From: Calycina herbarum
Lineage: Eukaryota > Ascomycota > Leotiomycetes > Helotiales > Pezizellaceae
NCBI GenBank assembly: GCA_001414485.1
Contig: LLEY01000031.1
Location: 124,001 to 188,000 of the forward strand
Length of the DNA: 64,000 nt
Direction: 5' to 3'
Shown one piece after another: positions 23,096 to 35,559 of this stretch (position 1 is the stretch's first letter; each line of letters opens with the position of its first letter). The notes beneath the pieces are model-generated. The model saw only the letters and a list, made by a program, of their open reading frames with translations. It searched no databases and was not told where the DNA came from. The position numbers and the translations under genes were made by a program.

Positions 23096-26079
23096 ACTAG
23101 ATAGATAGCTGCCTAGCGGCTTAAACCTTTAAAACGTTAGAGATATATAGCCTTAGAAAAGAGCGATTAGTATATGTCGATCTTATTATATATAGAGGTA
23201 AGGATTAATTAAAGGCGACTGAAGATAAGGTTGTTAATAGTAGTTAAAAGTAAGGATCTAAGAGTCGTAGCTATAATATACCTTATTAATTAAAATCTAC
23301 GTAGTAAAGCTTAAATAGATCGAAGGAAGTAAAAGAGGAAGCAGAGATACTTTATATAAAAAGATCGTAAAGAGATTATAAGTAGTTAACCGTAGTAATA
23401 AAATAAAAAGTAGTAGTTATAGAAGTTAGAAAGAGAGAAGAGTTAGTTAGTAGGAAGAGTTAAGAGATTTATCCTCTTACGATAAGGCTACAACGTATAG
23501 ACTAGCGAGATCGATAACGAAATCGAAGGCAGAGAGAAGTAAGAGAGAATTAAAAGTAAGGTTTATATAGGCTCAAAGATATAGTAAAGGTTAGAGATAG
23601 AGAGTAAGGTAAACGAGAAGTTATAAGAGTAGTAAGGAAGACTACCTAATAAATAATCGAGAATTCTTTCAATCTCTAGCTTTCTACTTAGGTTTTGATT
23701 ATATACTTTACTTAAAGACTTCGAAGACGAACAGATAAACTAATAATCACGTCGAGTTCGCTAGACTTCTCTTACACGTTCTCTCTTCGCGTAAGATTAA
23801 GAAGAGTATATATAAATAGCGTATAATAAACACCCGCCGACCCTTGAATCAGAACTCGACCTAACTCTTATTAGGAATCGGGTCTGCTAAGGTAGAAGAA
23901 GGGTAAGGGTTGCTTTAGTTTTCTACGTTAAGTTATAAAGTTCTCTCTAGTTTTTAGTAGATAAGAACAAGTAAGGAGAATACTACTACTATATCTTCCT
24001 CTGTAAACTTTCGTAGATATCTAGAGAAGAAATTATATTATAAAGAAGTAAGGAAAATATAATAAGCTAGAATAGATATAGTAGCGTGTTTTAGTATATA
24101 TCTACTCGTATTATATAGACAAACTTATATTTACACCTCTTCCTAAGCAGTGGAGCTATTTTATATAGCGAGCTAAGATAGCTTTATAAACGAGTCTATT
24201 TAACGTCGCTATCTACTCTCTTAGCTTCTAAGTATCTCTTATCTTATAGAAATCAATTACTATATAGCTAGAATCTATCGAATCTCATATTAAGCTCGCG
24301 TTTACTATTATATCTTAAAGTAGTAGGAGAAGGCTAGGTCGAGTTCTAAAAAGCTCCTTCTATATCTCTGGAAAATGCTATTTTAAACGCTAAATAACTT
24401 TCCCTCTTAGGAAATCTTATTATAATACTATATAATTCTAAGTTAACTACTACGGCCTAAGAAGTCTATTAAAGAGAGACTAAGTAAATGTTCTCGTTTA
24501 TATAGATCTTCGTCGGTAATATCTTAGAACCTTAATCGGCGTTTAGACACCTATTTTGCTACTACTCGTATGTAGTAGGAAGCGAGGCTAGCTAAGTTAT
24601 TATCTGAATCGCCTTCTATAGTAGAGTGTAAAAAGTTTATATTAATACTTCTTCTTCAAATCTAGCTATTTCTTATATTTATGTTTCTAAGCTTATACCG
24701 ACGCTATTTTGTTATAAGTAATTACTAGTTAGGCTTAGTAGTATTTAATTTAATATTTATTAGTTAAAGGGTTTATAACTTAGTTAATATTATTATTCGC
24801 GTTCTAAATAACATAAGAAGTTTAAGAATAAATTCAAAAGTTATACTAGTATAGAAGTCGCGATACTTTAGAAAGTAGTAGTAATTACTTCAAACCTAAG
24901 TAAACTCCTTTAATAAAATAGCTAAGAGAGGCTATTATTAAAGAGAACAGGTCTAGAACCTTCTAGCTTTTGTTTACTCTATACTTTAAAGATTCTAGTT
25001 CAAATAGAAGTTAGGTCCTATAGTACTTTAGATAGAGAAGGTTTTATTAGCATTTTCTATTTCACTACCTCTTAAAGAACTCGCCTCTTCTAATACGTAC
25101 GTCTGTTTTCTCCTAGTGTAGAGATATTACGTTAGCTGTTATTAATAGTATATCTCTTCTAAATTTCTTTATAGTAGGTAAGGACCTCGAGTTTAGAAGA
25201 TAGTAAGCTTAATCTTAATATTTTAATCTCTTCTAACTTATACTTTATAGTTTTCTGTTATTTAGGATTAAAGTAATCGAGAATTCGACTCTGCTAGCTA
25301 AACCGGGCACGAAAGTAGAGGTATAGGTAATTATTTAGAAAACAAGAGTGTATACTATCTAAGATAAAGCCTTTAGCGTCCTCTCTTTTAATATTAGTTC
25401 CTATTAATATAGTAAGTTAATATTAGCGAAAGTCGAGATAGAGAGGAAGTTTAAGAAGTAGAATTAATATAAGACTTTTTATTATATAGGGAATAGATAA
25501 GGCGATAGGCTAAAGCTGTAGAGCTAAGATACTAATATATATATATATATATATCAGGGTTATAACGAGGCTATAAGTCGCTAAAGAAATCCTATTACGG
25601 AACGGGACGAAGCGATACCGAAGCCCGGATATAACCTGGGATGCTAGAGTAAAACAACTTTATATTATACTATAATATAAAACAGTAGGCAGGTTAGAGT
25701 AATAAAATAGTTAAAAGGCTTAAGAAACTAGGCAATATACGACGAAAGAGAGCACGTGTATAAGAATCTAAAGTATTATCTAAAGATTTATAAAAATGTA
25801 ATCTCTGCTTTCATTTCTAAGATAAAAGATATTTTATTAACTATTTTATTATTAATTCTCCTCTACAAGAAATAAAAAAGAAGAGGAAAAAAGACAAGTG
25901 TGACAGGACTGTTTCAGATTATAATAATAAGGCTATTTTATATATAGAAAGACGGATTTCGCGGTTATATAGACTCTAAATCTAATTCCAACTACTACAA
26001 GTTCTATTATATATCCAACAACTCAGCTGTCCCTCTTAAAACAAAAAGAAAGCGGAGCTAACTCTCGCTTTCACTACTC
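23096..26079. other. RIP-mutated block without recognisable gene
   Basis: AT-rich with stops on both strands. GC rises again after about 25.9 kb, marking the right edge of the large RIP block. I see no complete LTR or inverted-repeat pair in it. Confidence 0.6.
25535..25554. repeat. (AT)10 microsatellite
   Basis: Twenty bases of uninterrupted AT repeat. Confidence 0.95.
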
Positions 26080-26448
26080 CTACAACTTTATAATCGACTT
26101 AGCATATAGATCATCTATAACTCTCTTAACCTTATCTTCTATATCCTCCGCTTCTGTATCTAAAGTTGTCGAAGCAAGGTTAGTATACGAACTATGGTCC
26201 TTTAGGAATTTCTTAAAATATGTGCTCTTAGCGTTGGCATTCACTTATAAGTAGACGTAAAGTATTATGCCAATCTTCTCGCCGCTGTCGATGCGAATTT
26301 CGTATTCCGCATCTGCTTTGGCTGTTCTGGAGGGCAGAATTCTGCTCCCCGGCTTGTTGATACCTATGGCGTTTATGAACTTCTTAGTATAGTTGATGTC
26401 CTTTTGAATATTTCCGAAGAGCTTCCTAATCTTCTTAGAGGTCGACAT
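26080..26448 (-). pseudogene. Small protein gene with one premature stop
   Basis: From the ATG at 26448 the frame is open for 67 codons (MSTSKKIRKLFGNIQKDINY at the start), meets TAA at 26247-26245, and then continues coherently in the same frame for 54 codons to TAG at 26082-26080. A single CAA-to-TAA change would explain the break. The C-terminal part (LDTEAEDIEDKVKRVIDDLY) is a charged helix. Full length would be about 122 residues. It lies exactly at the edge of the RIP block and its 3' half is the more AT-rich. Family not recognised. It could still be expressed as a 67-residue protein. Confidence 0.5.
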
Positions 26449-27265
26449 CTCTAAGGGGGTTGATTGATTACTTAGGTGACTGAGTATGGGGGTTAGTTAT
26501 TAAGAGTATATAGGAAGTTCGATCTTGGATTTGAGAGGGGTAATTACATTAAGATATAAAATGATATAAAATAAATGTTATAAACTAGTAGGAAATGCTT
26601 CAAGAGAAGGGACTGAAAGGGAAGTTCAAGATATATAAAGCTTAGGTGTTTTGAATGCTAGAAGGAGGAGAAAGCAGTGTTTGTAGTTGTCTGATAATAC
26701 TCCTTCATTGCAGTCTAAAGCATGTTTATATAGCAAAAATATTCTAACTCATATCTGATAGGCTTTCGGGGCATCTTCTTCAACCTAACAACCCAACTCC
26801 CAATCAAGCTACAGCATCTCGAAAAGGTATCCTTTGAAACTCATCACCAACAAAATAGCGGAGAGCAATCTTTTCTGAATATCATTAGGTTGAATTTCCA
26901 ACAAGGCGCGGTAATTCTCCACTCTCCAACAGGGAGTAGCAACCAATCTCACGAGGAAGAAAAGTAGAAAGTCCGTGATCATCAACCCGAATAATCGGTA
27001 GCGCTGAAGAATATAAAAGTGACCTGTTTTTTGACCTGACGGTTTGGAACTACGGCCCTTCTATTTGCCATTACTAGGCGTGGATTTAACGTTATGACTC
27101 GGCCCCGGTAATGCTCGGGGATCGGGTAATTGGGTTAGCTTGAACAAAAAGGTTGTTTGGAGAATGTAGGGTTTTCGGCAAAAGGTTGATCTATTTCGGG
27201 CGCTAGGAGGAAATCAGATTAGCGTGCTTACGGGTCCTCATCTCCATAGCACCCCACCCTATGAG
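26449..27265. other. Intergenic, nothing recognised
   Basis: Normal base composition. No open frame with credible product and no repeat structure was found. Confidence 0.5.
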
Positions 27266-28329
27266 AACCCGACAATAGCTTCTAGCTTGACGCCAAGTTT
27301 TAAGCGATTACCAACCTCTATAGTATACCTTCGGTCATGTATCTTAAACCTTGACTGTCTATGATAAGCGGAAGGAGTCCCAAATACACAGTAGTCTAAT
27401 GCTATTGTCCCATAAATATGGCAGATACCTAACACGCGATAAGACCTAAGTGCCGTGGTAAGGGACGAAAGCGAAGTAGAGCTACTAGAAAACGACCTAA
27501 AGCTATACTGGGGAGGGGAGAGAGGGTTCCCTAGGAGATACGTCAAGGTATTAGGCACAAGTATCCTATACAGTTTTTCCTAAAATAATGCTAACTACCT
27601 TTTACGTTCACAGACAGACAGAGGAGCAAAAACGGCCTACGAAGTACCTGCGATTGCAATTTTGTACTACCGAACCCTACGTACCTCCCTTTTAAAACAT
27701 AGTACTGGATCCTTAACAAAACTTAACAATTGCTAGAAGATTGTTGCTACTGTTTTACGGGAAAATGGTTTCTATTATTACTCGAGGATAATAGATGGGA
27801 CGTGCCGGAGGCGGTGGAATTGACTGTCTGGTGGAAGACCCTCTTAAATTGTGTAATCCCTACAGCAGCTGTAGATCTAAGTCAAAGCCAGTTACTAGCC
27901 GACCTCTTCAATAATGTCAAATATATTTGACACAATGCTGTTTATCGTGATTTGTAAATGCCTATCTAAGTGGTGGAAGAAATGGTTAGAGATACTTGGT
28001 TGCTATCCTTAGCCCTATAAGACGACTTAACGACTGCGTAGCTCTAATACTGGCACAAGGAATTAGAGCTCTAGGAGATATACAGGGCGAGAACTGAATT
28101 GGAGACGAGACTAGCTGAACTAGAGTTAAGAGGAAACATGTTGACCTAGTCTTTAGAAGAGGACAAGACTTGCCCGTTATTCTATGCCGATGAATTATGG
28201 CCTAAGGCGATACCTCAAGATCATACGCTTACAAGGGCTAAGAATGAAATAGCGGGGGGGTTAGTCGATGATGGCGAGAGTACTGACTATGGCTTAATGC
28301 CTTTAGACTACGAATGGGAGGATTGCTAA
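27266..28329 (+). pseudogene. Decayed multi-exon gene, family not recognised
   Basis: A coherent frame from about 27266 carries stops but ends in a clean segment (ESEVELLENDLKLYWGGERG) before a likely intron at 27548-27613 (AAG/GTATTA donor, TGCTAAC branch, TTCACAG acceptor). Exon 2 continues in phase from 27614 (TAYEVPAIAILYYRTLRTSL). Further on, a different frame is coherent from 27730 to TAA at 28327-28329, about 200 codons with about nine stops, ending GGLVDDGESTDYGLMPLDY. A second intron or an indel must link them near 27.7 kb. Stops are all of the C-to-T/G-to-A type. The small ORF at 27730-27930 is one surviving piece of this. Function unknown. Confidence 0.45.
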
Positions 28330-31288
28330 GTGAGAGTTAGTTATTAGACCTGGATATTAATAGCTGTTAGCTTTTGTTTGAACACATTTGACTTTTAAAA
28401 GGCAGTTATACGAACAATGTTCCCGAGAATTTTCCCGAGAATTAGAAGGAGAAGAAAAGTGATATCTTAACATCGACCTTTCAATTGATCACCTTATGCC
28501 CTCCAGATATGACGTGTATCCACTTAAAAAGATCATCTGTTGATCAACATATTCTCTATGTTCACAACTAGGTACATAACTCCAAGAAACGGCCAGGTTA
28601 AATATGAAGAAAAGTGGGGTGATCAAAAGGGCTAAATTCACCATGACCGCTAATAGAGGTCGTCGCTCACCTGGAAATTCGCATAATCGGGGTGCACCGT
28701 GCTAGAAGCTCCCAAGTAGAACTCACTCAAATAAACAGACAGTGCTGGCGAATTTCTAGCACAAGAAAAGTATAATACAGCTAATATTTCGTATAGTAAA
28801 TATTTAGTACAAGTTTCAAATGCTAATGCACCCTCTACAATCCTTCTCCAAACTCCCCCCCCCCTCTCCCGCCCCATTTGCGACAAATCAGACGCCTTAG
28901 GCTAAAAATATGGCCTCTGAAGTGGGGTCATTAAGTTGCACTGACCACAGTTAATGACTTCGCAAGGTGTAGTGGTATTAGTGATCATCTCGGAGGGACT
29001 AATATAGAGATATTAGCGTTTTTTTGTTCTAGGGTGGGATAATTTAAACAGGAAGAGATCCCCCTATTATGATGATTGATATTCATATAAAATGTATTCT
29101 TTCTGAAAATTATTTTCCTTCTATTACCTTTTATTTCGTTATTATTTCCTTAGCCTGTTTTCGTTGCAAGTGGTTTATGTTGTTGAAATCTTACCCTTTA
29201 CGCTTCGAGCAAGAGTATGTCATTCCAAATCCCTCTCGAGAACTTGGCTAATTCTACCAGGGCCTCGTGATGTACAGTTTCGCAGTGGCCGTGGCGCTCA
29301 TATTCAATCAATATGTGAACCCAATTGCTCTTACAAAATTAAAGTGGAAGTGTGAGTATTTGTCTCACTTTGATGGCTCTCAAAATGGTTTCAGAAAGCT
29401 AACGCCTGAAATATTATATTGTATACGACGTCTGGCTTCTATTCGAACTCATCGTCATTTATTTCCTGTTCATCGAAACTAGCAGCTCTTCACTTGAAGA
29501 AATATCGTTGAAGATCGGTGGCACTGAGATGAAGGATAATTGAGAAATATCTCCGTTCCATCTCCTCACGCCGTGCAACCGCTCGGAGAAATCTCGTCGG
29601 TGAGTCGGAATCACGAACTTGTTTTTTGCATTTCTTTTTGCTTTTTATAGGATTCGTGATGTGATGGGCAGCCCGTGGATGCGCGTTTTTGTTCCCCGCG
29701 ATCCAAGCCGCATGGGCTTTGGGGAATTTATCCGGATTGTGGCGTATCGGTGGAGATTATGATGGAATTGAAGGGAAGAATGATGCATGTTTGAGGATGG
29801 GGGAGATGAGTTGTAATTGGTAGTTGTTACTTGTATCGCTATACGATTTTTGAAACGCTCCAAGAATAAACGTCGGGATTTCCACCCGCTCAGGAACAAC
29901 TGCCACCACAATCATACGTCTAAAAGACATCAGAAAAATGCGAAAAACATGTACAAGAAATCCTTAACAGCTATTCGACTATATAACAGAATTACAGCTA
30001 GTTTGGTTTAGCTGTCGTGGTTTATTCTTGCCTTTTAGGCCAATTTTCAGAGGTACAAATACCGACGTTTTTTCCGTCCCCGTAGAGGGAGGCTTCCTGT
30101 ATAATAGTCAAAGATGCAGTAAATGTTAGGTTTTTGCCTGCACAGGTTATTGATTGTTCCAACAATCTGAAGCAATCTGAGTTGATTGTCCTAATTATTT
30201 AGGTTAACCGCCTTGAATTGCCCTAGAGGGACAGAAGAACGAAAGAGGGAGGCAGGTGTGACCCTGAAGTATGTAATCATCTGCCCGTTCGTTCTCGCCA
30301 TTCACTCCTCCCCACACACGAATGCCTCTCTCGTAGTTAGCTTTGGCAAATTATTTCAAAGCTACCTGTAATTGCTTAGCGTCCTTTTCTTTATATGCAG
30401 CGTTTCCCTTTTTCAAGTGGCGGGTTTGGATATAGAACCCCACGTCAAACTTGACTACAATCTAAACCTAGCAGTTACTTTAACCAGCGATCAACCTTTT
30501 AGATGAAACAATGCATGTCTTGGAAAAGAACCCGAAGATTTGAGGTTGAACATGATCCAACTTGTGAAGAAAAATCATTCTCACGGCATTCGCATCATAC
30601 CAGCAAGCGCAGAAGCTGTTCCCACTTGGTGTATTATATTTCGGAAGAGTTTAGTTCTCTGGGCGGCTTTTCGACTGTCGTTTGTGGAGCGTTTATCTTC
30701 ACAGAGAGGGCGGAATGGATGCGACTAGCCATAGACAACGTCTTCTCAGTGTTGGCCAAAAGTTTTTGATTTGCGGGAGTAGCCACCCATTCAGAGACAA
30801 TCGGGATGTTCGTAAAGAAGCTGAGAGGAACTCGTCGCCGCCTGCCTCTTCGACTTCTAAGGCTATTGAAACAGTGAAGAAGACTAATGGCGTGCCTCTG
30901 GGTAGAACCGCAGACCACCAAGTGAAATAGGTAGTGTTACCCCGCTTGATGCCTGCGAGGGCTGTGGCGTAATTCCAGGAGGCGTCAGTTGATGTTGGAG
31001 GGCGCCTCGAAGGGAGTGGTCAGGGGCATGCGTAGATTTTGATCCTCTGAACCTGTGTATCCTCAAGGACTATGTCGAAATGCGCTGCCTGTGGCAGTAT
31101 GTTTTGGGAAACCAAATTGATTATTATGTCGGTGAACTGGTTGATGTTGTTGTAGGTAGTATAGCAAGCGGCTGTATGCCGGGCTCAATCCACGTAAACA
31201 TAGCGAAAACGATCGAAGATTGCAAAAACTCGGGTAGATAAGAACAAAAAATTATAGATACAACAAGATCAAAACAGTGTACTCGTTG
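28330..31288. other. Long stretch without a supportable gene
   Basis: Many short open frames overlap on both strands and none shows a family motif or a consistent exon chain. A 12-bp perfect palindrome, TGTTGATCAACA, lies at 28538-28549. The minus-strand frame 31066-30884 is Pro/Ser-rich and could be an exon, but no intron joins support it. Confidence 0.5.
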
Positions 31289-31588
31289 TCAACGATACCG
31301 AAAATAGTTCACCCACCACAATCCTTCAAACTTCTGACTCCTCAAACTGTCCTTATCGCCCTCCGCGAGAGTGTCTTGCAATACTTTTTGGTACAGGTTC
31401 TCGATAGAGGTTCGGCAGAGAGTCACCGTGGCCCAGCTACTGGTTCGATAACCTATACATGTCCCCGCCACCGCTGTCATTGTCGTCCATAAGTTCTTAA
31501 TCGTTGAGCTTGATTCTTTGGTGACTGTCGAGCTAGCAATCCTGAAGTTTATAATCGTTAGCTTGGGATTATATACCAAATGCGACAA
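31289..31588 (-). CDS. Possible exon, hypothetical protein
   Basis: An open minus-strand frame of 99 codons, with a protein-like tail (SIENLYQKVLQDTLAEGDKD). It lies downstream of, and on the same strand as, the open frame at 32211-31828, so the two could be exons of one gene, but I did not find an intron that joins them. No motif recognised. It may be a chance frame. Confidence 0.2.
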   Translation of the reverse strand: MSHLVYNPKLTIINFRIASSTVTKESSSTIKNLWTTMTAVAGTCIGYRTSSWATVTLCRTSIENLYQKVLQDTLAEGDKDSLRSQKFEGLWWVNYFRYR

Positions 31589-31827
31589 AGTAGATAGAGA
31601 TCTTTCAGGTAACAGAATATAATCACCTACAGAATAACAAAAAGAACAGGGAATAACACCAACCCATCATTTGCACCTTGAGACATAACACTGAGAAGTT
31701 CGATGAGACTGTGCAACTCTTCCAGCAAGCTTTCCCGGACAACTTTGAAACGGCAGAACGATCGAGTTGTTGGTCCGCTGTTGCTCTCCACTAGTCTCGT
31801 ATCAGTCCAGTCGCGAGGAAGAAGTCA

Positions 31828-32211
31828 CTACTCTTCTTCTCGTGAAAATTGGAAGTGAGAATACGCACTTAGATCTCGCAGTTCTATCTGCTCAGGAGCG
31901 GACTCGCTCCTTACCAATTGATTGAGACGAATGTATTCATCTAAATGATAATTAACAGAACGCCTGGTGATTTCGAAAGAATCCCAGATATCGACCTCGC
32001 TCGGCGCTGGCTGCCGGAGATCGCAGTCGTCAGGCTGAGAGGCAATCGGACCGTTGAGCTGATATCTAGGCGACAAGAGAGCTTGCGACTCGCGAGCAAC
32101 GTTTTCTGTCATAGAGGAATCCATAGAAAAGAGACGGATGGGAGATATTCCTGAATATTGTTCACGCTGGATGATTTCAAGTTGCTGAGTTGTCAACCCC
32201 GCAGCAAGCAC
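31828..32211 (-). CDS. Hypothetical protein, probable terminal exon
   Basis: This 127-codon frame has protein-like composition (QQLEIIQREQYSGISPIRLF, later APEQIELRDLSAYSHFQF) and is open upstream of its first apparent start codon (a GTG) to about 32255. It is therefore more likely an exon than a complete gene. It overlaps the 5' untranslated side of the plus-strand gene starting at 32320, giving a head-to-head arrangement. The C-terminal end is acidic and rich in aromatic residues. No domain recognised. Confidence 0.35.
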   Translation of the reverse strand: MLAAGLTTQQLEIIQREQYSGISPIRLFSMDSSMTENVARESQALLSPRYQLNGPIASQPDDCDLRQPAPSEVDIWDSFEITRRSVNYHLDEYIRLNQLVRSESAPEQIELRDLSAYSHFQFSREEE

Positions 32212-32319
32212 ACGTGCTTCTGCATAATACAGCCTCGCAAATCCTCAGTGGCTACAATTATACTCTTGGAAAAATCTTTCGATTGCTCCTGTCATCCTCA
32301 TCTTGGTTTCGTTTCCACC

Positions 32320-33718
32320 ATGGATCTAGATAAAGGACCTCTAAACCGCGGAAAGCTTGTCTTGCGACTAGCTTATTGGCACGAGTGTCGAGAGTCCTTG
32401 GAACACCGAGTAGCCCTTCACAAAATCTGCGGAGATTACATACGGAGATTGAACCAAAAAAACCGACTGTTTCCATGGAACTGCAAATTTGTTCCTCTTG
32501 AATACGGAACACCTCCCGGGCGTATATCTGCAGTTCATGTAAGATGCTTCCAAGACAATTCTATCTTCATCTCTCATAGTCATCAGGTCGACTTCTTTCA
32601 CGAGCATTACACAGCCGCGAAAACGCGCGTAGCCTCTATAGACGTCCAACGATTATGGGCACACCTTGCCAAACTCCCCGAGGAAGATGAGTTTCGAAAC
32701 CTTTTCGGCGGAAAAATGATTTGTATAAACATCTACCCGGTTGATACCGAGCACCGAGAGCCATATATCAATGGGGAACTTGTTCAAAACTTGTCAGTTA
32801 GAACAGAAACTACTGTCCAGGTCGAACCAGACTTATGGGATTCCGTAGCAGACACTATACATGGAAGGTATCAAAAGATTTTCTTACAAAGAAAGAAGAA
32901 GAAAATATTACTGACAGTCTGAATCAATCTTCTAGTTACCTCAAGTCCTGCGAAATCGTTAAAATTCTTAAGACGTTTGTAAAGCCTCACAAAGACTCGG
33001 GGCAAACCAGCGGGAACGAGGTTTATAATGTAGAAGAAACCGCCGAAAGGTTCAACGAAGCGGTTAGTTCCTAGTTTCTCGTTAGCATATCACTATCTAA
33101 TGATGCCAGATGAACAATTCCTTTAGGGACTTCGAAGCCGGCCGCCAGGATAGAAATAGGACCATTGAACAGATTGGCGAGGTTACCGTTGTAGCGAAAA
33201 GAGAATTCGACAAATCCTTTGACGAAGCACTAACTCAAGTGGATAAAGTGCGGAATGCAAAAAGTAAGTACATGTGGCGCATTCTGTATCTGAATCGCTT
33301 CTGGGTACGATATAGTTCTAACAGAGATACAGACCTGTCCGGAGAAGCTGTGTGGGACGCAATCATATCTATGCGTAAAATCTTATTGTTATTCTCTGGA
33401 CTCGAGGATAATTCAAAGAAACTTATGGATCTACTGAAATCAAAACAAGATAACACGAACAACATAATAGGAGCCGTTGGAGGGGTGGTGGCCTTAACTG
33501 CTATAGGGTTTTTCTTCGGTGCTGCCATGTGGCCTAGCTTTGTTTTGTATAGCTGGGTGCCCGCGGGAGCCACCTCAGTCAAGATTGCCGGTGCTATTAG
33601 TGGTACAATAGGTGCTGCGGGCGGGATTACGGCGCCAGTGAAAAGCGTGAGACAGAATGCTAGCCGCAAAAAAGGTTGGATTCAGAAGATATTTACACTC
33701 CAATTGGACTCTCGCTGA
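32320..33718 (+). CDS. Helical protein with a central hydrophobic hairpin (three exons)
   Basis: The start at 32320 has an excellent context (CCACCATGG); the frame is also open upstream to 32158. Exon 1 is 32320-32867. Intron 1 (32868-32917, GTATCA...GACAG) joins in frame to exon 2 (32918-33062). Intron 2 (33063-33109, GTTAGT, CTAAT branch, CAG) joins in frame to exon 3. The C-terminal half is amphipathic helix around a hydrophobic region at about 33460-33640 (IIGAVGGVVALTAIGFFFGA, then Gly/Ala-rich), flanked by charged helices. This layout resembles membrane-inserting helical-bundle proteins, including alpha-type pore formers, but that is a structural guess and no signature motif is seen. 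The frame ends at 33718, yet coherent coding continues in another frame (next entry). Confidence 0.6.
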
Positions 33719-34026
33719 CCATCAACACAGCGAAGCAGCTCCGGGCCGCTTTCCAAAACTCCATCGAGAATGTTTACTTCCTTATAGCTGCATGCTGGCT
33801 TGAGAAAATATGGTTCATGAAGTTCCATGAGATTCCTCTGTGTAATAAGGAAAGGTTTTTCAAAAAGCTCGGCATCAACATCAGTTGTTTTGAGAATGAA
33901 GAGCTAAGAATGGCTTTAATTGATGATAAGGTAAACCAGATGAAATCTTATCATACGGAGATAAAACAGCAGATCGATGCTTTGTTCAAGGACTTGAATA
34001 TAACAATAAGGGAGACAGCGCGTTAG
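33676..34026 (+). CDS. C-terminal continuation of the helical protein in a shifted frame
   Basis: From 33676 a second frame encodes about 116 helical residues (for example AAFQNSIENVYFLIAACWLE) to TAG at 34024-34026 and overlaps the preceding frame by 43 bp. It has no ATG start of its own. The crossover lies at an A6 run at 33668-33673, so a one-base change in the run, a sequencing error, or an unusual intron could separate the two parts. Tested GT-AG pairs in phase have poor donors. If the break is real the gene above is truncated. The segment ends in a charged helix without membrane character. Confidence 0.5.
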   Translation: MDSEDIYTPIGLSLTINTAKQLRAAFQNSIENVYFLIAACWLEKIWFMKFHEIPLCNKERFFKKLGINISCFENEELRMALIDDKVNQMKSYHTEIKQQIDALFKDLNITIRETAR

Positions 34027-35284
34027 CAAAACGCGGGGGACGGCTAAGGGCTCTCGTGGAGATGCTGTCATATTACTTTTCGGTCAGCTGGGGGATTCTC
34101 TTCTATTATGTATCATTTTTGGTTCTTTTCCAGTTTTTACTTGAAATATCTTTGTTTCTCACTCCAGATTGAAGAGCTAGGATAAGCAGTTTCGCGGGAG
34201 ATGTTTCATGACTGTAACGAATTTACTTGGTACCATGAATTTCCGATATTGAAATGATGATTTATCCCCAAATGATAGGCATCCACATATGATCTAGAAA
34301 GTCAAAACGTGTTTCCATTTCGAAGTGAAAACATTCCATCTTCTCTTCGCTTTTGTGGTCAATGATCGCCTGCAGCATGCGGTTACCCGAAATTACGAGA
34401 GAAAGCCGGAAGCTAGAAGAGAAAAGCGGCAACAATTGAGGCAAGACAGCTAAGTCTTTCTAGAAAAATTTGCAACACGAAACCATTTGTAAATTGAGAC
34501 TAGGAAAGTTTAGAAATCAAGATGCCGATTCATAAAGCATCCTTGGAGGCTAGGGATCAAATATCGACAAACAGTGTCTTCGATTGCTTCCTGTCCTAAA
34601 ATCCAAATGCTAATTCGAAAAGCACATGACAATGGAACTTTCCAATCTATCTGCAACGCCCTAGAAAGTAAATCAATCCCATGATAATGCTTTGCATGAG
34701 GACTGCAAGCCTAGAACGCCCGAAATGAAGCCTGATACGACTTTGGCAGACATTCATGAGGCATCAGGATATTCCGCCTTACCAGATAAGTAGGCAGATA
34801 GATGGATGGCAAATGGAACAGTAACTGAACAAGAAATAAAAATTATGAAAGGAAGACGGAAATTGAAGAATAGAAAGATAGCCAAAGGAAAAGACAGGTG
34901 ATCAGGAAATAGGTAGCCAGTGATGAGAGCAGTTTTTGGATTCCCCCGCCCACCATGCCCTTCCAAACCGAGATCCATCATGGCCTCATATTTGTTTCCC
35001 GTCCATGCGTTGATGACTTTCAGGCTCCATCCCCCGAGTCAGTATTCCGGAGTCCGATTCTCTCCAGGTGAGACTTGCCGGTCGCCACGTTCTTCTTCAA
35101 CAGCTCTTGATGACCCGATGGATGCCTTCATGTTTGTTTCGTGATGATAAACACTTCATCTGCCCCAGACAGGGCGAGACCGAGGCATACTAGTAAACAC
35201 TATTTGTAAGGAGACTATTTCATGCTCACCCACCTTGTTCTAATTGTCTCTGTAGAGTGGTTGGAGGAGGACCGGCTAAGTTAG
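34027..35284. other. Intergenic, nothing recognised
   Basis: Normal composition. Short overlapping frames around 34.8-35.1 kb on both strands show no family features. Confidence 0.5.
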
Positions 35285-35289
35285 CTCAG

Positions 35290-35559
35290 TGTGAGGGTTG
35301 GAACCCATAATAGAGGCTCGTGCCATGCCCTCGCTAAGCACTGACAACCTCGCTAAAGCACTGGCCATCACCCCACTGCCAAGCAAGTCTCTTCTATTCT
35401 TTTCGTATCATATATTTGTCAAGCAAGTTCTTAGAACACTCTAGAAGCTCACACTCTCTCTATATAGAGGTAGAGCTTGCATGTATGTAGTCCTCATGCA
35501 CTTCTTAATTGAATATTTGAAACCACACCTTTGAGTTGTTCGAGTTCCGGCCTCTCACA
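35290..35559. mobile_element. Solo LTR, 270 bp, with target duplication CTCAG
   Basis: The segment begins TGTGAG and ends CTCACA, a perfect 6-bp terminal inverted repeat, and is flanked by identical CTCAG at 35285-35289 and 35560-35564. The inner termini also pair imperfectly (GGTTGGAAC against GTTCCGGCC). A TATATAGAGG box at about 35460 would fit an LTR promoter. There is no internal element. It is unrelated to the other LTR families in this window. Orientation cannot be set. Confidence 0.8.

Noticed and set aside
33235..33669. Minus-strand ORF of 144 codons
   Set aside because: Antisense shadow of exon 3 of the helical membrane-type gene.
33647..33730. Intron (GTGAGA...CTGAC...ACAG) to join the two frames of the helical protein
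   Set aside because: Good signals, but the phases do not match; it would not join the two frames.
35270..35305. tRNA-like A-box and B-box sequences (TTAGCTCAGT..., GGTTGGAACCC)
   Set aside because: The boxes are almost adjacent, with no room for an anticodon arm, and the second is part of the solo LTR start.
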